64,000 nucleotides of DNA, from NCBI RefSeq assembly GCF_010811875.1, contig NZ_VKHP01000009.1:1-64000 (forward strand). Reading direction: 5' to 3'. Source of the stretch: Bradyrhizobium uaiense (lineage in GTDB: Bacteria > Pseudomonadota > Alphaproteobacteria > Rhizobiales > Xanthobacteraceae). Under the pieces are notes generated by a model that was not told the DNA's origin, searched no databases, and was given only the letters and a program-made list of their open reading frames with translations. Of this stretch, positions 17,126 through 25,099 are shown in pieces. A program made the position numbers and the translations under genes. Within the stretch, counting starts at the first letter, position 1. Every line of letters starts with the position of its first letter.

Positions 17126-19327
17126 TTACTGCCCCGTGAACGGTTTCAGGCCGTATTGGCCGCCGAGGACGCGCCGGCCGCTCCCGGTCGACAACGAATC
17201 CCCGACCGCGCCGTCGACCATCTTGCGCAGCGTCACCGTGATGTCGCCGTTCGGCGCCTGCTCGACCGCCGGCGACGCATCCGTGAAATTGTTGATGGTG
17301 ACCTGCGGCGATCGCCCGCCGCCGGCGCCGGCGCCGAGCGCCGCCATCTGCCCCGGCGTAAAGACACCCTCGCCGCGCTGCGCGATGATCGGGACCTCAT
17401 TGCCGGCGATTCCGCCCGTGTGGAAACGCGGCGCGCCGTCGAAATAGGCGCCATGGACGTAACGCATTGACGTCGGCTCCGAGCCGATGATGCCGCCCGT
17501 GTGGTAGAGGCCGCCGAGCCCCCCGGTAAAGCCCGTCGACGACGTTGCGCCCCCGCCGATGCCGCCGAACGAGAACCCGCCGAGGCCAGACGACGCCATC
17601 TGCAGCGACCTCATCAGCGGCTCGACGATCGTGATCTTGATAATCATCTGCTCGATCGCCTTGACGATCGCGTTCGACATGTCGGTAAAGCCCTGCCCGG
17701 CCGACTTGGCGCCGGTCGTGATATCGGTCAGGCCGTTGACCAGGTCGCTCTCGATCGAGGACGAGATCCCCTTAAAGGCATTGTTGGTGCGGATCGCGGC
17801 CGCATAGGTGCTATCGAGCGCGGCCGGAACATCGTTCCCATAGATGCCCTTGAGCTGCGAGGCGATCGCGACGTCGTCGGACGACAGGAACGCCGTCTTG
17901 CTGTTGAAATCGATCTGCGAGCTCACCTTTGCCCGCGCCAGGGCGTCGGCAGCAGCAGCCGCGCGATCGCGCAGCTCGGCGAACTGCCTTGCCTGCGCGG
18001 CCGTTTCCTTGCCGCCATTGGCCTGGACGGCCGAGGTCTCGGCGGCCGTTGCGCGGAAAGCGGCGAGCGCGGCATCGCCGAGCCCGACCGCCCTGGTATC
18101 AGCCTCCTGGACCTCGGTATGCTTGCGCAGCGAGTTGATCGCGCGATCGACGGGATCTGCGGCCGTGTCACCCCTCGTCGCAACATTGGACGGCCGACCG
18201 AACTGCAGGCCGGTCAGGCCCGCTTGCATTGACTTGAGCTGCGAGGCCTGCCCCTGCCACGCGAACTCGTTCTGCGCGCCGCTTGTGTCGGAGATCGAGG
18301 TCCCGGTCCCGGCGTACCACTTGATATCCTCCGGACGGATGCGCTGGACCGACGAGCTCAGGACACGGCCGGCCGATTCCCAGAAATCGAGCGTGAAAAC
18401 CGACGCATTTTTGAAATCGGACAGCGCGCGCTCGGTTTCCGGCGTGATCCCGATCTTGATGCCGACCGTCTGGTTTGCGCCAGGGCCGCCGACAGCACCA
18501 GACAACGCGTCGAGCTGCTCGTTTGCGGCCTTCTCGACCGCGTCCCGGTCGAACGACTTGAAGAATTTGGCGGCCCGCTCGATCAAGTCATCCAGGATCG
18601 GCAGCACATCGGCAAAGGCCGCCTTCATGTAGAGCGACCATTGCACCGAGCTCTTGCGCCATTCCGCATCGAAATCGGACGCACGCTTGATCGTCTCGTC
18701 GTCAATAACGGCGCCGGCGGCGTGCGCCTGGTTGCCGAGATCCCCCATCGCGCTGGCGCCCTGTTGCAGCAGCGGCACCCATTCCTTGGTAAAGCCGAGC
18801 ATCTGCGCGATCGCGATTGCGTCCTGCGGACTGCGCGCGCGGCTGACCAGGTCGGCCGAGATCTGCAGCAGCTGGTTTTGGCTGATTAACTGCCCGTTCG
18901 CATTGCGCAGGCTGATGCCGTTGGCCTCGAACTCTTTCGACAGCGAGTTAGCATTGCGCTGCGCATCGTTGAGTAGCTGCGCCGACTTTTCCAGCCCCGC
19001 ATTGATCTGGCTTTCGGTCAACCCGGCGATCTGGCCGCCGAACTGGATACCCTGCAGATCCTTGAGCGAAAGACCGACGCGATCGGCGAGCGAGGACAGG
19101 TCGGCCAGCGACTTGTTAAAGCCGACGATATAATCCAGCGCCTTATTGACCGTGGCAGCCGCGGCGACGGCGCCGGCGCCGAGCGCGACCAGGCCGGCGC
19201 TAAAGCCGGTTGCCGCGTCCGTACCGCGCTGCGCGGCGCCGGCGGCGCCGTCCATTGCCCGCTCATAATCCGATGCGCCTTGCGTGTTCGCATCAATGAC
19301 GAGCTCGGTCACGACCTGGTCGGCCAT
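17126..19327 (-). CDS. Tape measure protein
   Basis: A 733-residue protein that sets tail length and helps DNA entry. It has Ala/Gly-rich hydrophobic stretches (GFSAGLVALGAGAVAAAATVN), long helical segments (NKSLADLSSLADRVGLSLKD) and a glycine-rich C-terminal region (MASSGLGGFSFGGIGGGAT). Start chosen at ATG 19327, which overlaps the tail chaperone stop and follows GGAGG; a GTG one codon earlier is possible. It follows the frameshifting chaperone pair as in lambda. Confidence 0.9.
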   Translation of the reverse strand: MADQVVTELVIDANTQGASDYERAMDGAAGAAQRGTDAATGFSAGLVALGAGAVAAAATVNKALDYIVGFNKSLADLSSLADRVGLSLKDLQGIQFGGQIAGLTESQINAGLEKSAQLLNDAQRNANSLSKEFEANGISLRNANGQLISQNQLLQISADLVSRARSPQDAIAIAQMLGFTKEWVPLLQQGASAMGDLGNQAHAAGAVIDDETIKRASDFDAEWRKSSVQWSLYMKAAFADVLPILDDLIERAAKFFKSFDRDAVEKAANEQLDALSGAVGGPGANQTVGIKIGITPETERALSDFKNASVFTLDFWESAGRVLSSSVQRIRPEDIKWYAGTGTSISDTSGAQNEFAWQGQASQLKSMQAGLTGLQFGRPSNVATRGDTAADPVDRAINSLRKHTEVQEADTRAVGLGDAALAAFRATAAETSAVQANGGKETAAQARQFAELRDRAAAAADALARAKVSSQIDFNSKTAFLSSDDVAIASQLKGIYGNDVPAALDSTYAAAIRTNNAFKGISSSIESDLVNGLTDITTGAKSAGQGFTDMSNAIVKAIEQMIIKITIVEPLMRSLQMASSGLGGFSFGGIGGGATSSTGFTGGLGGLYHTGGIIGSEPTSMRYVHGAYFDGAPRFHTGGIAGNEVPIIAQRGEGVFTPGQMAALGAGAGGGRSPQVTINNFTDASPAVEQAPNGDITVTLRKMVDGAVGDSLSTGSGRRVLGGQYGLKPFTGQ

Positions 19328-19692
19328 CACTCCTCCGTTTGCAGTTTCGAGTAATCGACCAGATAGAGATCATCGAGCATTTCGAGGATCTCGAGCTCCC
19401 ACGGAGCAAGGTCGGTTTGCGTCCGGCGCAGGAAAGCGTCGATATCCTGCCATTCGATCGGCGACAGCGCGAAACCGTTGCCGCCCTTGCGCCGGCGCAG
19501 CCGGTCATAGATGCGCCAGAGATACGTCAGCGCCTTCGGGATAGGCGGGACCGTTAGGATCGCTTCCCGCGCCGCCTTGCGTTGCGGATCTCGCGTCCGG
19601 AGGACGAGGCCCTCGAGGACCTGACGATAGGTCTCGCCGGCATCGCCGGCCCTCGAGGACAGCAGAAAGCTGCGCTCGGCAAATGCCCTCAA
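19327..19692 (-). CDS. Tail assembly chaperone, T-like extension
   Basis: The frame following the G-like gene gives 121 residues from a TTG at 19692, but it is open well upstream of this codon. Continuing it backwards gives LPDERAGFYEALKSDLRAFA, which reads like real protein. The likely product is therefore a G-T fusion made by -1 frameshifting at 19713-19718, not a separate protein. The body (EWQDIDAFLRRTQTDLAPWE) resembles phage tail chaperone C-terminal domains. It ends at the tape-measure start. Confidence 0.8.
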   Translation of the reverse strand: MRAFAERSFLLSSRAGDAGETYRQVLEGLVLRTRDPQRKAAREAILTVPPIPKALTYLWRIYDRLRRRKGGNGFALSPIEWQDIDAFLRRTQTDLAPWELEILEMLDDLYLVDYSKLQTEE

Positions 19693-19718
19693 GTCTGACT
19701 TGAGGGCCTCGTAAAAGC
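19685..19718 (-). promoter_or_regulatory. Programmed -1 frameshift signal of the tail chaperone genes
   Basis: On the minus strand the G-like gene carries GGCTTTTAC eight codons before its stop. The 0-frame Phe codon TTT can re-pair with TTT in the -1 frame. Five bases further on is a perfect 9-bp stem GCCCTCAAG/CTTGAGGGC with loop TCAGA (19685-19707), which spans the G stop and the putative T start. Slippery run, short spacer and strong stem-loop at the end of G match the known lambda G/GT arrangement. Experimental efficiency unknown. Confidence 0.75.
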
Positions 19719-20150
19719 CCGCTCGCTCGTCAGGTAGTCGGTCACCTGGACGAAGAAGCTGCCGAGCTGCGGCCGCAGGAACAGGTCGACGGCGTTCTCG
19801 AGCGTGAACGGGATTGGTTCCAGCGAAACGATCGTGAAAGTCGGATTTGGCGACCAGCCGATAATGCGCCGGCAGACCTTGGTCACGTTCTGCCGGCGCC
19901 GATCGGCGACGGTCTCATCCTCGGTTTTCCACTTCCGGCCGTTGACCTGCGCGAACTCGATCGCCTTTTCCTTATCGATCGCGTCGCGGGTCGATTCATT
20001 GTTGAGCGCGATCGTCTGCGGATGCGCTGGACCGGCGAGCTCGATCACCCAGCCGATCGGCGTATCCGTGCCGGGCTTGCGGATCTGCAGCTGGAACGTG
20101 TCGACGGGCAAATGTGCGGAGAGATCGAGGATTGCAGATGTTTCAGTCAT
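19689..20150 (-). CDS. Tail assembly chaperone, G-like
   Basis: A 153-residue protein starting at ATG 20150; the upstream in-frame stretch to 20222 is not needed. It contains FQLQIRKPGTDTPIGWVIEL, typical of phage tail chaperone N-terminal domains. It would coat the tape measure during tail assembly. The last eight codons overlap a frameshift signal that lets part of the ribosomes continue into the T-like frame. It lies between the tail tube gene and the tape measure, as in lambda-like phages. Confidence 0.82.
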   Translation of the reverse strand: MTETSAILDLSAHLPVDTFQLQIRKPGTDTPIGWVIELAGPAHPQTIALNNESTRDAIDKEKAIEFAQVNGRKWKTEDETVADRRRQNVTKVCRRIIGWSPNPTFTIVSLEPIPFTLENAVDLFLRPQLGSFFVQVTDYLTSERAFTRPSSQT

Positions 20151-20258
20151 TGTCGGTTGCCTTTTGTCGGAAAGGTTAGCCGCAGGGTCCGACAACCCTG
20201 CGGCCGGTTCTCGCGAGAACATTCCATCGGCCTATGGTCGGCGCCGATCACTCAAACG

Positions 20259-21482
20259 CTACGCTGCAGTGGTCTGGAACGAGATCATGCTGTTATTGCC
20301 GGTCGCCGAGGTATCGACCCCGACCAGCGCCGGCGGGATCGTGATCGTCTGCGTGCGACCGCCGCCCTGCTTGGACAGCGCCGAGGGATCGACGCCGCCG
20401 AGCGTGAAATTCGGCACCGTGATCGACATGAAGTCTTTCGGCTCGGCGGACAGATCGACGGCCAGGACGTTGAGCGAATACTGCGTTTCGCCGACGAAGT
20501 CGGCGAGCAGCTGCAGATCCTTGCGCAACATGGTCAGGTTGATCGAAATCCGCAGCGGCCCCGTGAACACGTCCGGCGAATATTTGATGTTGCCGGAGCC
20601 AAACGCATCCGGCGCGGTCGGCTGGATATCGAGCGACAGATCGAACGCGGTCAGCTCGACCAGGTCAACGCCGTTGAGGCGGATGGTTGCGTCGACGACA
20701 GCAAACGGCGTGCGGGTCGTCACGGCCGGATTGGTGAAATAAGGCACACCGGCATCCAGCGGCCGGATCTTGCCGGTCCCGATGCCGCCGGGATCGAACA
20801 TGATGATCCCGTTCGGCGCCATCGAAATCTTGCCCGTGCCCCAGACGAAATCGTCCAGGACGGTCGACTTGCCGATGTCGCTCTCGAATTCCTCGATCCC
20901 GAAATAGCGCCGGACCAGCGCCGCCGGGTTGGTCAACCGTTTGCCCGGTCGCGTGATCGTGCAATTCGTATCGGGCGCTGCGTTGACGATCAGCGTCTCC
21001 GGCACCGTGATCTTGTTCGCGGACAGCGCCGAGATCCGCAGGTTGCGACCATTGTTGCCGGCGTCCGGCAGGCCCGACGCACGGATGATATCGCCGACCT
21101 TGAAACCCTCGTCGATCGGCGAACCCGCGCCGAACACGATGCCGTCCGCGACCGTCGTCAGTGACGTGAAATCGGCCTGTGTCTTGCTAAACGGCGTCGC
21201 GTCCCAAGTGCCGCGCACGATCGCCTCGAGGATCGCGTCATGCGAACCGAGCGACATTTCCGCGTTGTAGTTTGACGACGTTTTCTGCGTGCCGTGCCGG
21301 CCGCGCGTCGACATGCCGTCGTTACGGACCTCCTGCGACTCGGTCGCCGCCTTGGAGAGTTTCGCGCCGGGACCGCCGGAGATCCGCAGCTGCGTTGCGC
21401 CGGCGCCGGCCGCCGCCACCTGGCCGAGGCCGGCCTGCGCCTTGTAGGCGACGCGGCCGGCGGAATTGCTTTGATAGACCAT
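20259..21482 (-). CDS. Major tail tube protein
   Basis: A 407-residue protein. It starts MVYQSNSAGRVAYKAQAG, a beginning seen in many alphaproteobacterial phage tube proteins, and has long beta-rich segments (GKISMAPNGIIMFDPGGIG, FAVVDATIRLNGVDLVELTAF). Its position between the tail terminator and the chaperone genes is where the tube gene is found. It is longer than lambda gpV and probably carries an extra surface domain. An intergenic gap of 108 bases to the chaperone gene follows; GGAGA precedes the start. Confidence 0.85.
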   Translation of the reverse strand: MVYQSNSAGRVAYKAQAGLGQVAAAGAGATQLRISGGPGAKLSKAATESQEVRNDGMSTRGRHGTQKTSSNYNAEMSLGSHDAILEAIVRGTWDATPFSKTQADFTSLTTVADGIVFGAGSPIDEGFKVGDIIRASGLPDAGNNGRNLRISALSANKITVPETLIVNAAPDTNCTITRPGKRLTNPAALVRRYFGIEEFESDIGKSTVLDDFVWGTGKISMAPNGIIMFDPGGIGTGKIRPLDAGVPYFTNPAVTTRTPFAVVDATIRLNGVDLVELTAFDLSLDIQPTAPDAFGSGNIKYSPDVFTGPLRISINLTMLRKDLQLLADFVGETQYSLNVLAVDLSAEPKDFMSITVPNFTLGGVDPSALSKQGGGRTQTITIPPALVGVDTSATGNNSMISFQTTAA

Positions 21483-21504
21483 ACGATCAGTCTCCTGTTT
21501 GGGA

Positions 21505-21960
21505 TCAGCCGATGAAAAAGAACTGGAACGGAATCACGACGACGGCGCCGAACCAGTTGCCGTCGTCCGATGCGCTATCGCCGCCCTGGACGGTCGGCCC
21601 CTCGCCGTTCTCGCCCCAGCAGCGCACGCATGCGCCAGGCTCGGCGTTGTAGAACGTCGCATCCTTGAACAGGTCGCCGGCCTGGCCGGCGAGCGCGAGA
21701 TGCGCGGCGAATCCGTACCCCTTCGGCACAAACACATGCACGAAGATGTTGCCGGTAATCAGCCAGGTCTGGTCGCCAGGCGTGCCGACGCCGCGCTTTC
21801 GCCGCAGCGTCTCGATCACCTCGAAATAGCACCAGGGCTGCCCCTGCGGCGGCCAGGGCAGCTGCGGCGGATCTTCATTCTGGAATGAGCTCGGCGCTGC
21901 CTTGAAACCATCTTCATAGCGCGCGCGCATCGCTGCGACGGCGCCGGCATAGTCAGCCAT
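21505..21960 (-). CDS. Tail terminator protein
   Basis: A 151-residue protein (MADYAGAVAAMRARYEDGFK, then QTWLITGNIFVHVFVPKGYG) matching the DUF4128-like tail terminator pattern of rhizobial and Rhodobacter-type phages, from memory. It would cap the tail tube and join the head. It lies between the HK97 gp10-like gene and the tube gene, the conserved location. Confidence 0.78.
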   Translation of the reverse strand: MADYAGAVAAMRARYEDGFKAAPSSFQNEDPPQLPWPPQGQPWCYFEVIETLRRKRGVGTPGDQTWLITGNIFVHVFVPKGYGFAAHLALAGQAGDLFKDATFYNAEPGACVRCWGENGEGPTVQGGDSASDDGNWFGAVVVIPFQFFFIG

Positions 21961-21972
21961 GGTGATTAACCT

Positions 21973-22440
21973 CTAGCGTGCGCGGATCTCGAGGGCCGGC
22001 TGACGCACCAGCCAGGCCTGCCGAGCCTTGTCGGACATGCGGCGCCGACCGGCCTTGATCTGCCTGGAAAATGCGGCATAGGCCGCGATATCGCCGAACC
22101 GGACCGGCATGAACGTGAACTTGACGGCGGCGCGGTTGCCGTAGCGCCCGGCGACGATCAGCGCCGTCTCTTGGTAGATTTTCGGCGCGACCTTCATTTT
22201 CATCCGGCCGATCTCGATCTTGCGCGCGTAAGGGACCGGATTGGAAATGTTGATCTGGTCGCCGCGCCGAAAGCCTGAAACGTCAGTGACGACGCGACCA
22301 TTTAGAAAAACCGTGTGACTGTCCCGGTAGAGACCAGGATGCGGATCGTCGACTGAACCGACCGGCGAGCGCTCGCGCAGCGTCGCGATCGCGAAGTCGA
22401 CGACGTCCTGCATCGCCAGATATCGAAAAATGATCCGCAT
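21973..22440 (-). CDS. HK97 gp10-like tail completion / joining protein
   Basis: A 155-residue basic protein (QDVVDFAIATLRERSPVGSVDD near the start, RDSHTVFLNGRVV, ISNPVPYARKIEIGRMKMKV). The sequence of an N-terminal helix, then SPVG, then a beta region with PYARKIE is characteristic of HK97 gp10-family proteins. Its ATG overlaps the upstream stop. It belongs to the connector set between head and tail. Confidence 0.78.
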   Translation of the reverse strand: MRIIFRYLAMQDVVDFAIATLRERSPVGSVDDPHPGLYRDSHTVFLNGRVVTDVSGFRRGDQINISNPVPYARKIEIGRMKMKVAPKIYQETALIVAGRYGNRAAVKFTFMPVRFGDIAAYAAFSRQIKAGRRRMSDKARQAWLVRQPALEIRAR

Positions 22441-22730
22441 CAGTCATCGACCGAAACGATCTCATCATGCGGACCGTTGAGGACCTCCTCGACCTCGGTC
22501 GGAATGATGTCGTTCAAGGAATGGTCCGCCTCCTCCTGGTGGATGCGGTCGAGCATCTTTTTTCGCGCCTTCCGCAGGGCGAGCTCTTTCGCATCCTGGA
22601 ACGCCTTGCGCGCGTTCAAGCCGGCCAGGTCGCCGGTTATGATGAATTTCGCTTCCTCGGCGGTTGAGATGCCGTTCCGCGCGGCGTCGAGCCGGCGCTC
22701 GTAATCCGCCTCGTCAAACACCCTGCCCAT
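22440..22730 (-). CDS. Small connector-region protein, unknown
   Basis: A 96-residue helical, charged protein (DEADYERRLDAARNGISTAEEAK; LALRKARKKMLDRIHQEE) with an acidic tail (EEVLNGPHDEIVSVDD). Its start and stop overlap its neighbours in the connector operon. No family recognised; probably a structural or assembly accessory. Confidence 0.7.
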   Translation of the reverse strand: MGRVFDEADYERRLDAARNGISTAEEAKFIITGDLAGLNARKAFQDAKELALRKARKKMLDRIHQEEADHSLNDIIPTEVEEVLNGPHDEIVSVDD

Positions 22731-23107
22731 CAGCCGCGGACCTGCAGCTCGAATGCGATGACCTGCCCCTGCATGCGCCTGGTCGCGTCGTCGACGCCCT
22801 TGATGCTGGCCTCGGCGCCGGCGATCACCAGGAAATCGCGATCCGTCAGCGGCAGCATGTCCGACAACGCCACCTTGCCCGCCGGCACCGGCGCCGAGGG
22901 ATCATTCAACAGGATGACATGCCGATCGCCCTGCCGGATCTCGCCGACGAGCTCAGCCGGCTGATAGCCCTTCACCTTCGCCAGGACGGCCGCCTCTTTC
23001 GTGACGGCCCGTGCCGGCCCGATGCCGGCATAACGGCGGACCAGCACGGTCTCGCCGTTTTCCTCAAGCGCGCGGATATGCTGGTCGAGGGACTCGTCCG
23101 GCGTCAC
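22730..23107 (-). CDS. Head-tail adaptor-like protein
   Basis: A 125-residue protein with an N-terminal helix (MTPDESLDQHIRALEENGETV) followed by a beta barrel-like part (VLVRRYAGIGPARAVTKEAAV, HVILLNDPSAP, FLVIAGAEASIKGVDDATRR). This fits the head-tail joining proteins of HK97-like phages. It overlaps the genes on both sides. Confidence 0.7.
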   Translation of the reverse strand: MTPDESLDQHIRALEENGETVLVRRYAGIGPARAVTKEAAVLAKVKGYQPAELVGEIRQGDRHVILLNDPSAPVPAGKVALSDMLPLTDRDFLVIAGAEASIKGVDDATRRMQGQVIAFELQVRG

Positions 23108-23499
23108 TGGCCGTCAACCTTGCTAGTGATGACCTGGCCGACCTCGGAGCCGCTCGAGCCGGCGTCGCCATCGTTTGGGCCGCCATTGTCCCCCGCGACC
23201 ATCCTGCCGAGGATCTGGTCGAGCTGCGCTTTGTTGTCCTCGAGCGAGCCGACATGGCCTTTCAGCGCTGCATGCTGCTCGTCGATCGCGTCCTGGACTG
23301 CGTCGTAACGCTGGCCCGTGACGGCGAGGTCAGCCTCCTGCCTTTGCGCCCGTGCCAGGCGCGCTCGCATGCCGGCGAGCTCGATCGGCCGTTTGATAGA
23401 GATCATGTCGATTCCCTCCAGGATCTGCGGATGCCGCTCGAGGAGCTCGAGCCGCAATTTCAGATGCGCGATCGCGACCAGCGCCGTGACGCGGTCCAT
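23104..23499 (-). CDS. Helical connector-region protein, unknown
   Basis: A 131-residue, mostly helical protein (LRLELLERHPQILEGIDMIS, RARLARAQRQEADLAVTGQR, ILGRMV) with a low-complexity Gly/Asp/Ser tail. It is in the connector operon, overlapping the head-tail adaptor gene. No family recognised. Confidence 0.68.
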   Translation of the reverse strand: MDRVTALVAIAHLKLRLELLERHPQILEGIDMISIKRPIELAGMRARLARAQRQEADLAVTGQRYDAVQDAIDEQHAALKGHVGSLEDNKAQLDQILGRMVAGDNGGPNDGDAGSSGSEVGQVITSKVDGQ

Positions 23500-23506
23500 C
23501 GCGCGC

Positions 23507-23866
23507 TCATTTCGCGCGAATGCGCAGTTTGACGACGCGCTCGAGCTGCTGCCCGGTCACGGTCTCGATCCGGTTTGTGATGCTGTAGACGCGCCCGAGC
23601 TCGCCGCCGGTCAACGTCACCAGGGCAACCGTCGACGAGCTGCTCGAGGCGCTCGCGATGATGCCCTGCGGCAGCACGTAGCTCGAGGACTTGATGCCGC
23701 CCGCCGGCGCCACGTCCTCGCCGGCAGCGCGCCTGGCGGCCTCGGCCGGCGTCAGCAGGACGTCCGACCAATCGAAACCGCGCTCGACGATCTCCTCCGG
23801 AGCTTTGGCAGGCCAGAACAGCAGCGTCCGAGCATTGCGCGGCGCCTTGAGGATGCGATCGGCCAT
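23507..23866 (-). CDS. Fibre-tail adaptor-like structural protein
   Basis: A 119-residue protein starting at ATG 23866 with GGAGG 7 nt upstream. It reads MADRILKAPRNARTLLFWPA, then an E-x-x-x-R-G-FDWSDVLL segment, and ends with a beta domain (VTLTGGELGRVYSITNRIET). This is the pattern of proteins annotated phage fibre-tail adaptor in rhizobial phages, from memory. It directly follows the gp6-like connector gene. Confidence 0.72.
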   Translation of the reverse strand: MADRILKAPRNARTLLFWPAKAPEEIVERGFDWSDVLLTPAEAARRAAGEDVAPAGGIKSSSYVLPQGIIASASSSSSTVALVTLTGGELGRVYSITNRIETVTGQQLERVVKLRIRAK

Positions 23867-24486
23867 CACCAAACCTCCGACAACATGAGCAGCGTCACGG
23901 CGTCAGGGATCAATGTCTTGACGTCCGGCGAGAGCTGCCAAGCCTTGTCGCTGACGCCGATGACGAGATCGCGCACCAGCGCGGGATTTGTCTCGCCGAT
24001 GCTGTAGAGATGCCGGATCTGCAGCATGATGCAGGTTTTGACGACGGCCGGCAGATCGTCGAGATCCTCGTAACCAGCGTCGAATTCAATGACGATCGGC
24101 TCCGGCGCATGCGAGAACGCGAGCGGCCAATGGGTGCCGAACTTCGGAAAGATGCGGACGCTATCGCCCGCGGTTTGCACGACATAGCTCGAAGGATCGA
24201 GCGTCTGCTGCGTCTCGGTCGCCCAATCGACAAACTTGATCGAGTGGACCGCGTCATAGGTGACCGGCGCGATCGGGATCTCGATCACTGGCCGCCAGCA
24301 CGGCAGCACCCATTGAAACGTCCGCGGGACAAATGCGCGCTGGACAAGCGCCTCGCAATGCCCCGTTGCCGCGCCGATCAGGCCGGAAATCAAAGCGTCG
24401 TTTTTCGTGCTCGAGACGCGCAGCTGCGCCTTGGCCTCGTCGAGTGAGACGGGATAGCCCGCCGGACGCTGAGAGATGCGGAGCAT
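23866..24486 (-). CDS. Head-tail connector, HK97 gp6-like
   Basis: A 206-residue protein. The N-terminus (YPVSLDEAKAQLRVSSTKNDALISGLIGAATGHCE, given here by start and end: residues 11-45) is the hallmark of gp6-type adaptor proteins: a VSLxEAKxxLR motif followed by helices. A beta insert and a C-terminal helical part follow (VVKTCIMLQIRHLYSIGE). It would form the ring between portal and tail. Confidence 0.84.
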   Translation of the reverse strand: MLRISQRPAGYPVSLDEAKAQLRVSSTKNDALISGLIGAATGHCEALVQRAFVPRTFQWVLPCWRPVIEIPIAPVTYDAVHSIKFVDWATETQQTLDPSSYVVQTAGDSVRIFPKFGTHWPLAFSHAPEPIVIEFDAGYEDLDDLPAVVKTCIMLQIRHLYSIGETNPALVRDLVIGVSDKAWQLSPDVKTLIPDAVTLLMLSEVW

Positions 24487-24554
24487 GTCGGGAAGCCCTG
24501 CCGGAAAGGGAAAGAGGCGCGCCTCGGCCAGGACGGCCGAGGCGCGAGGCTGGA

Positions 24555-25004
24555 TCAGCCGACGACCTCGGCGACGGTCGCCGCATCGCTGTCCGTTGCG
24601 AAGCCGTACCGCGCATCGAAACCGAGCACGGAACAGCCGACCAGGCAGGCCGCCACGGCCGGCGTTACCGACACCTGGAAAAATCCAAAGCCGTTGTTGA
24701 TGTCGAGATCTTCCTGCTTGAGGTTAATCATGACCTGCTTGTTATCGTCGGCACCGGCTTTCGTGCGCTGCGTGATCGCCTTCCCGGCGATGTCCTTCGC
24801 GCCCGCGCCGGCAGCCGAGGTCGCCTGCTGGATCTTGGCGTCGACGGTCGCAGCCGCGCCGAGAACGCCGAGCGAGATGACGGCCATATAGTTGTGGAAC
24901 TTGCCGGCATCGATCCAGCCGGTGGTAACCGCGGCAGCGGCCGATTGCGGGTTGATCGAATCGACAACGCTGACGCGCTGCGACGGTTTGAGATTGGTGT
25001 GCAT
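24555..25004 (-). CDS. Capsid-adjacent protein, possible decoration protein
   Basis: A 149-residue protein starting at ATG 25004 with AGGAG 5 nt before it. It contains NPQSAAAAVTTGWIDAGKFH and AVISLGVLGAAATVDAKIQQ, a pattern I recall from uncharacterised proteins directly after the major capsid gene in alphaproteobacterial phages. It is rich in Ala and Val and predicted to be mixed alpha/beta. A head decoration or minor head role is inferred from position alone. Confidence 0.72.
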   Translation of the reverse strand: MHTNLKPSQRVSVVDSINPQSAAAAVTTGWIDAGKFHNYMAVISLGVLGAAATVDAKIQQATSAAGAGAKDIAGKAITQRTKAGADDNKQVMINLKQEDLDINNGFGFFQVSVTPAVAACLVGCSVLGFDARYGFATDSDAATVAEVVG

Positions 25005-25099
25005 CTGCACTCCTCATGGTTTCGGGAAGAAAAACGCGGCTGTTACTCGCGCCGGCCAGGTCAGGCCGGCGCGCCGTTAGTGTCCGAGCTCGCGTTCGA

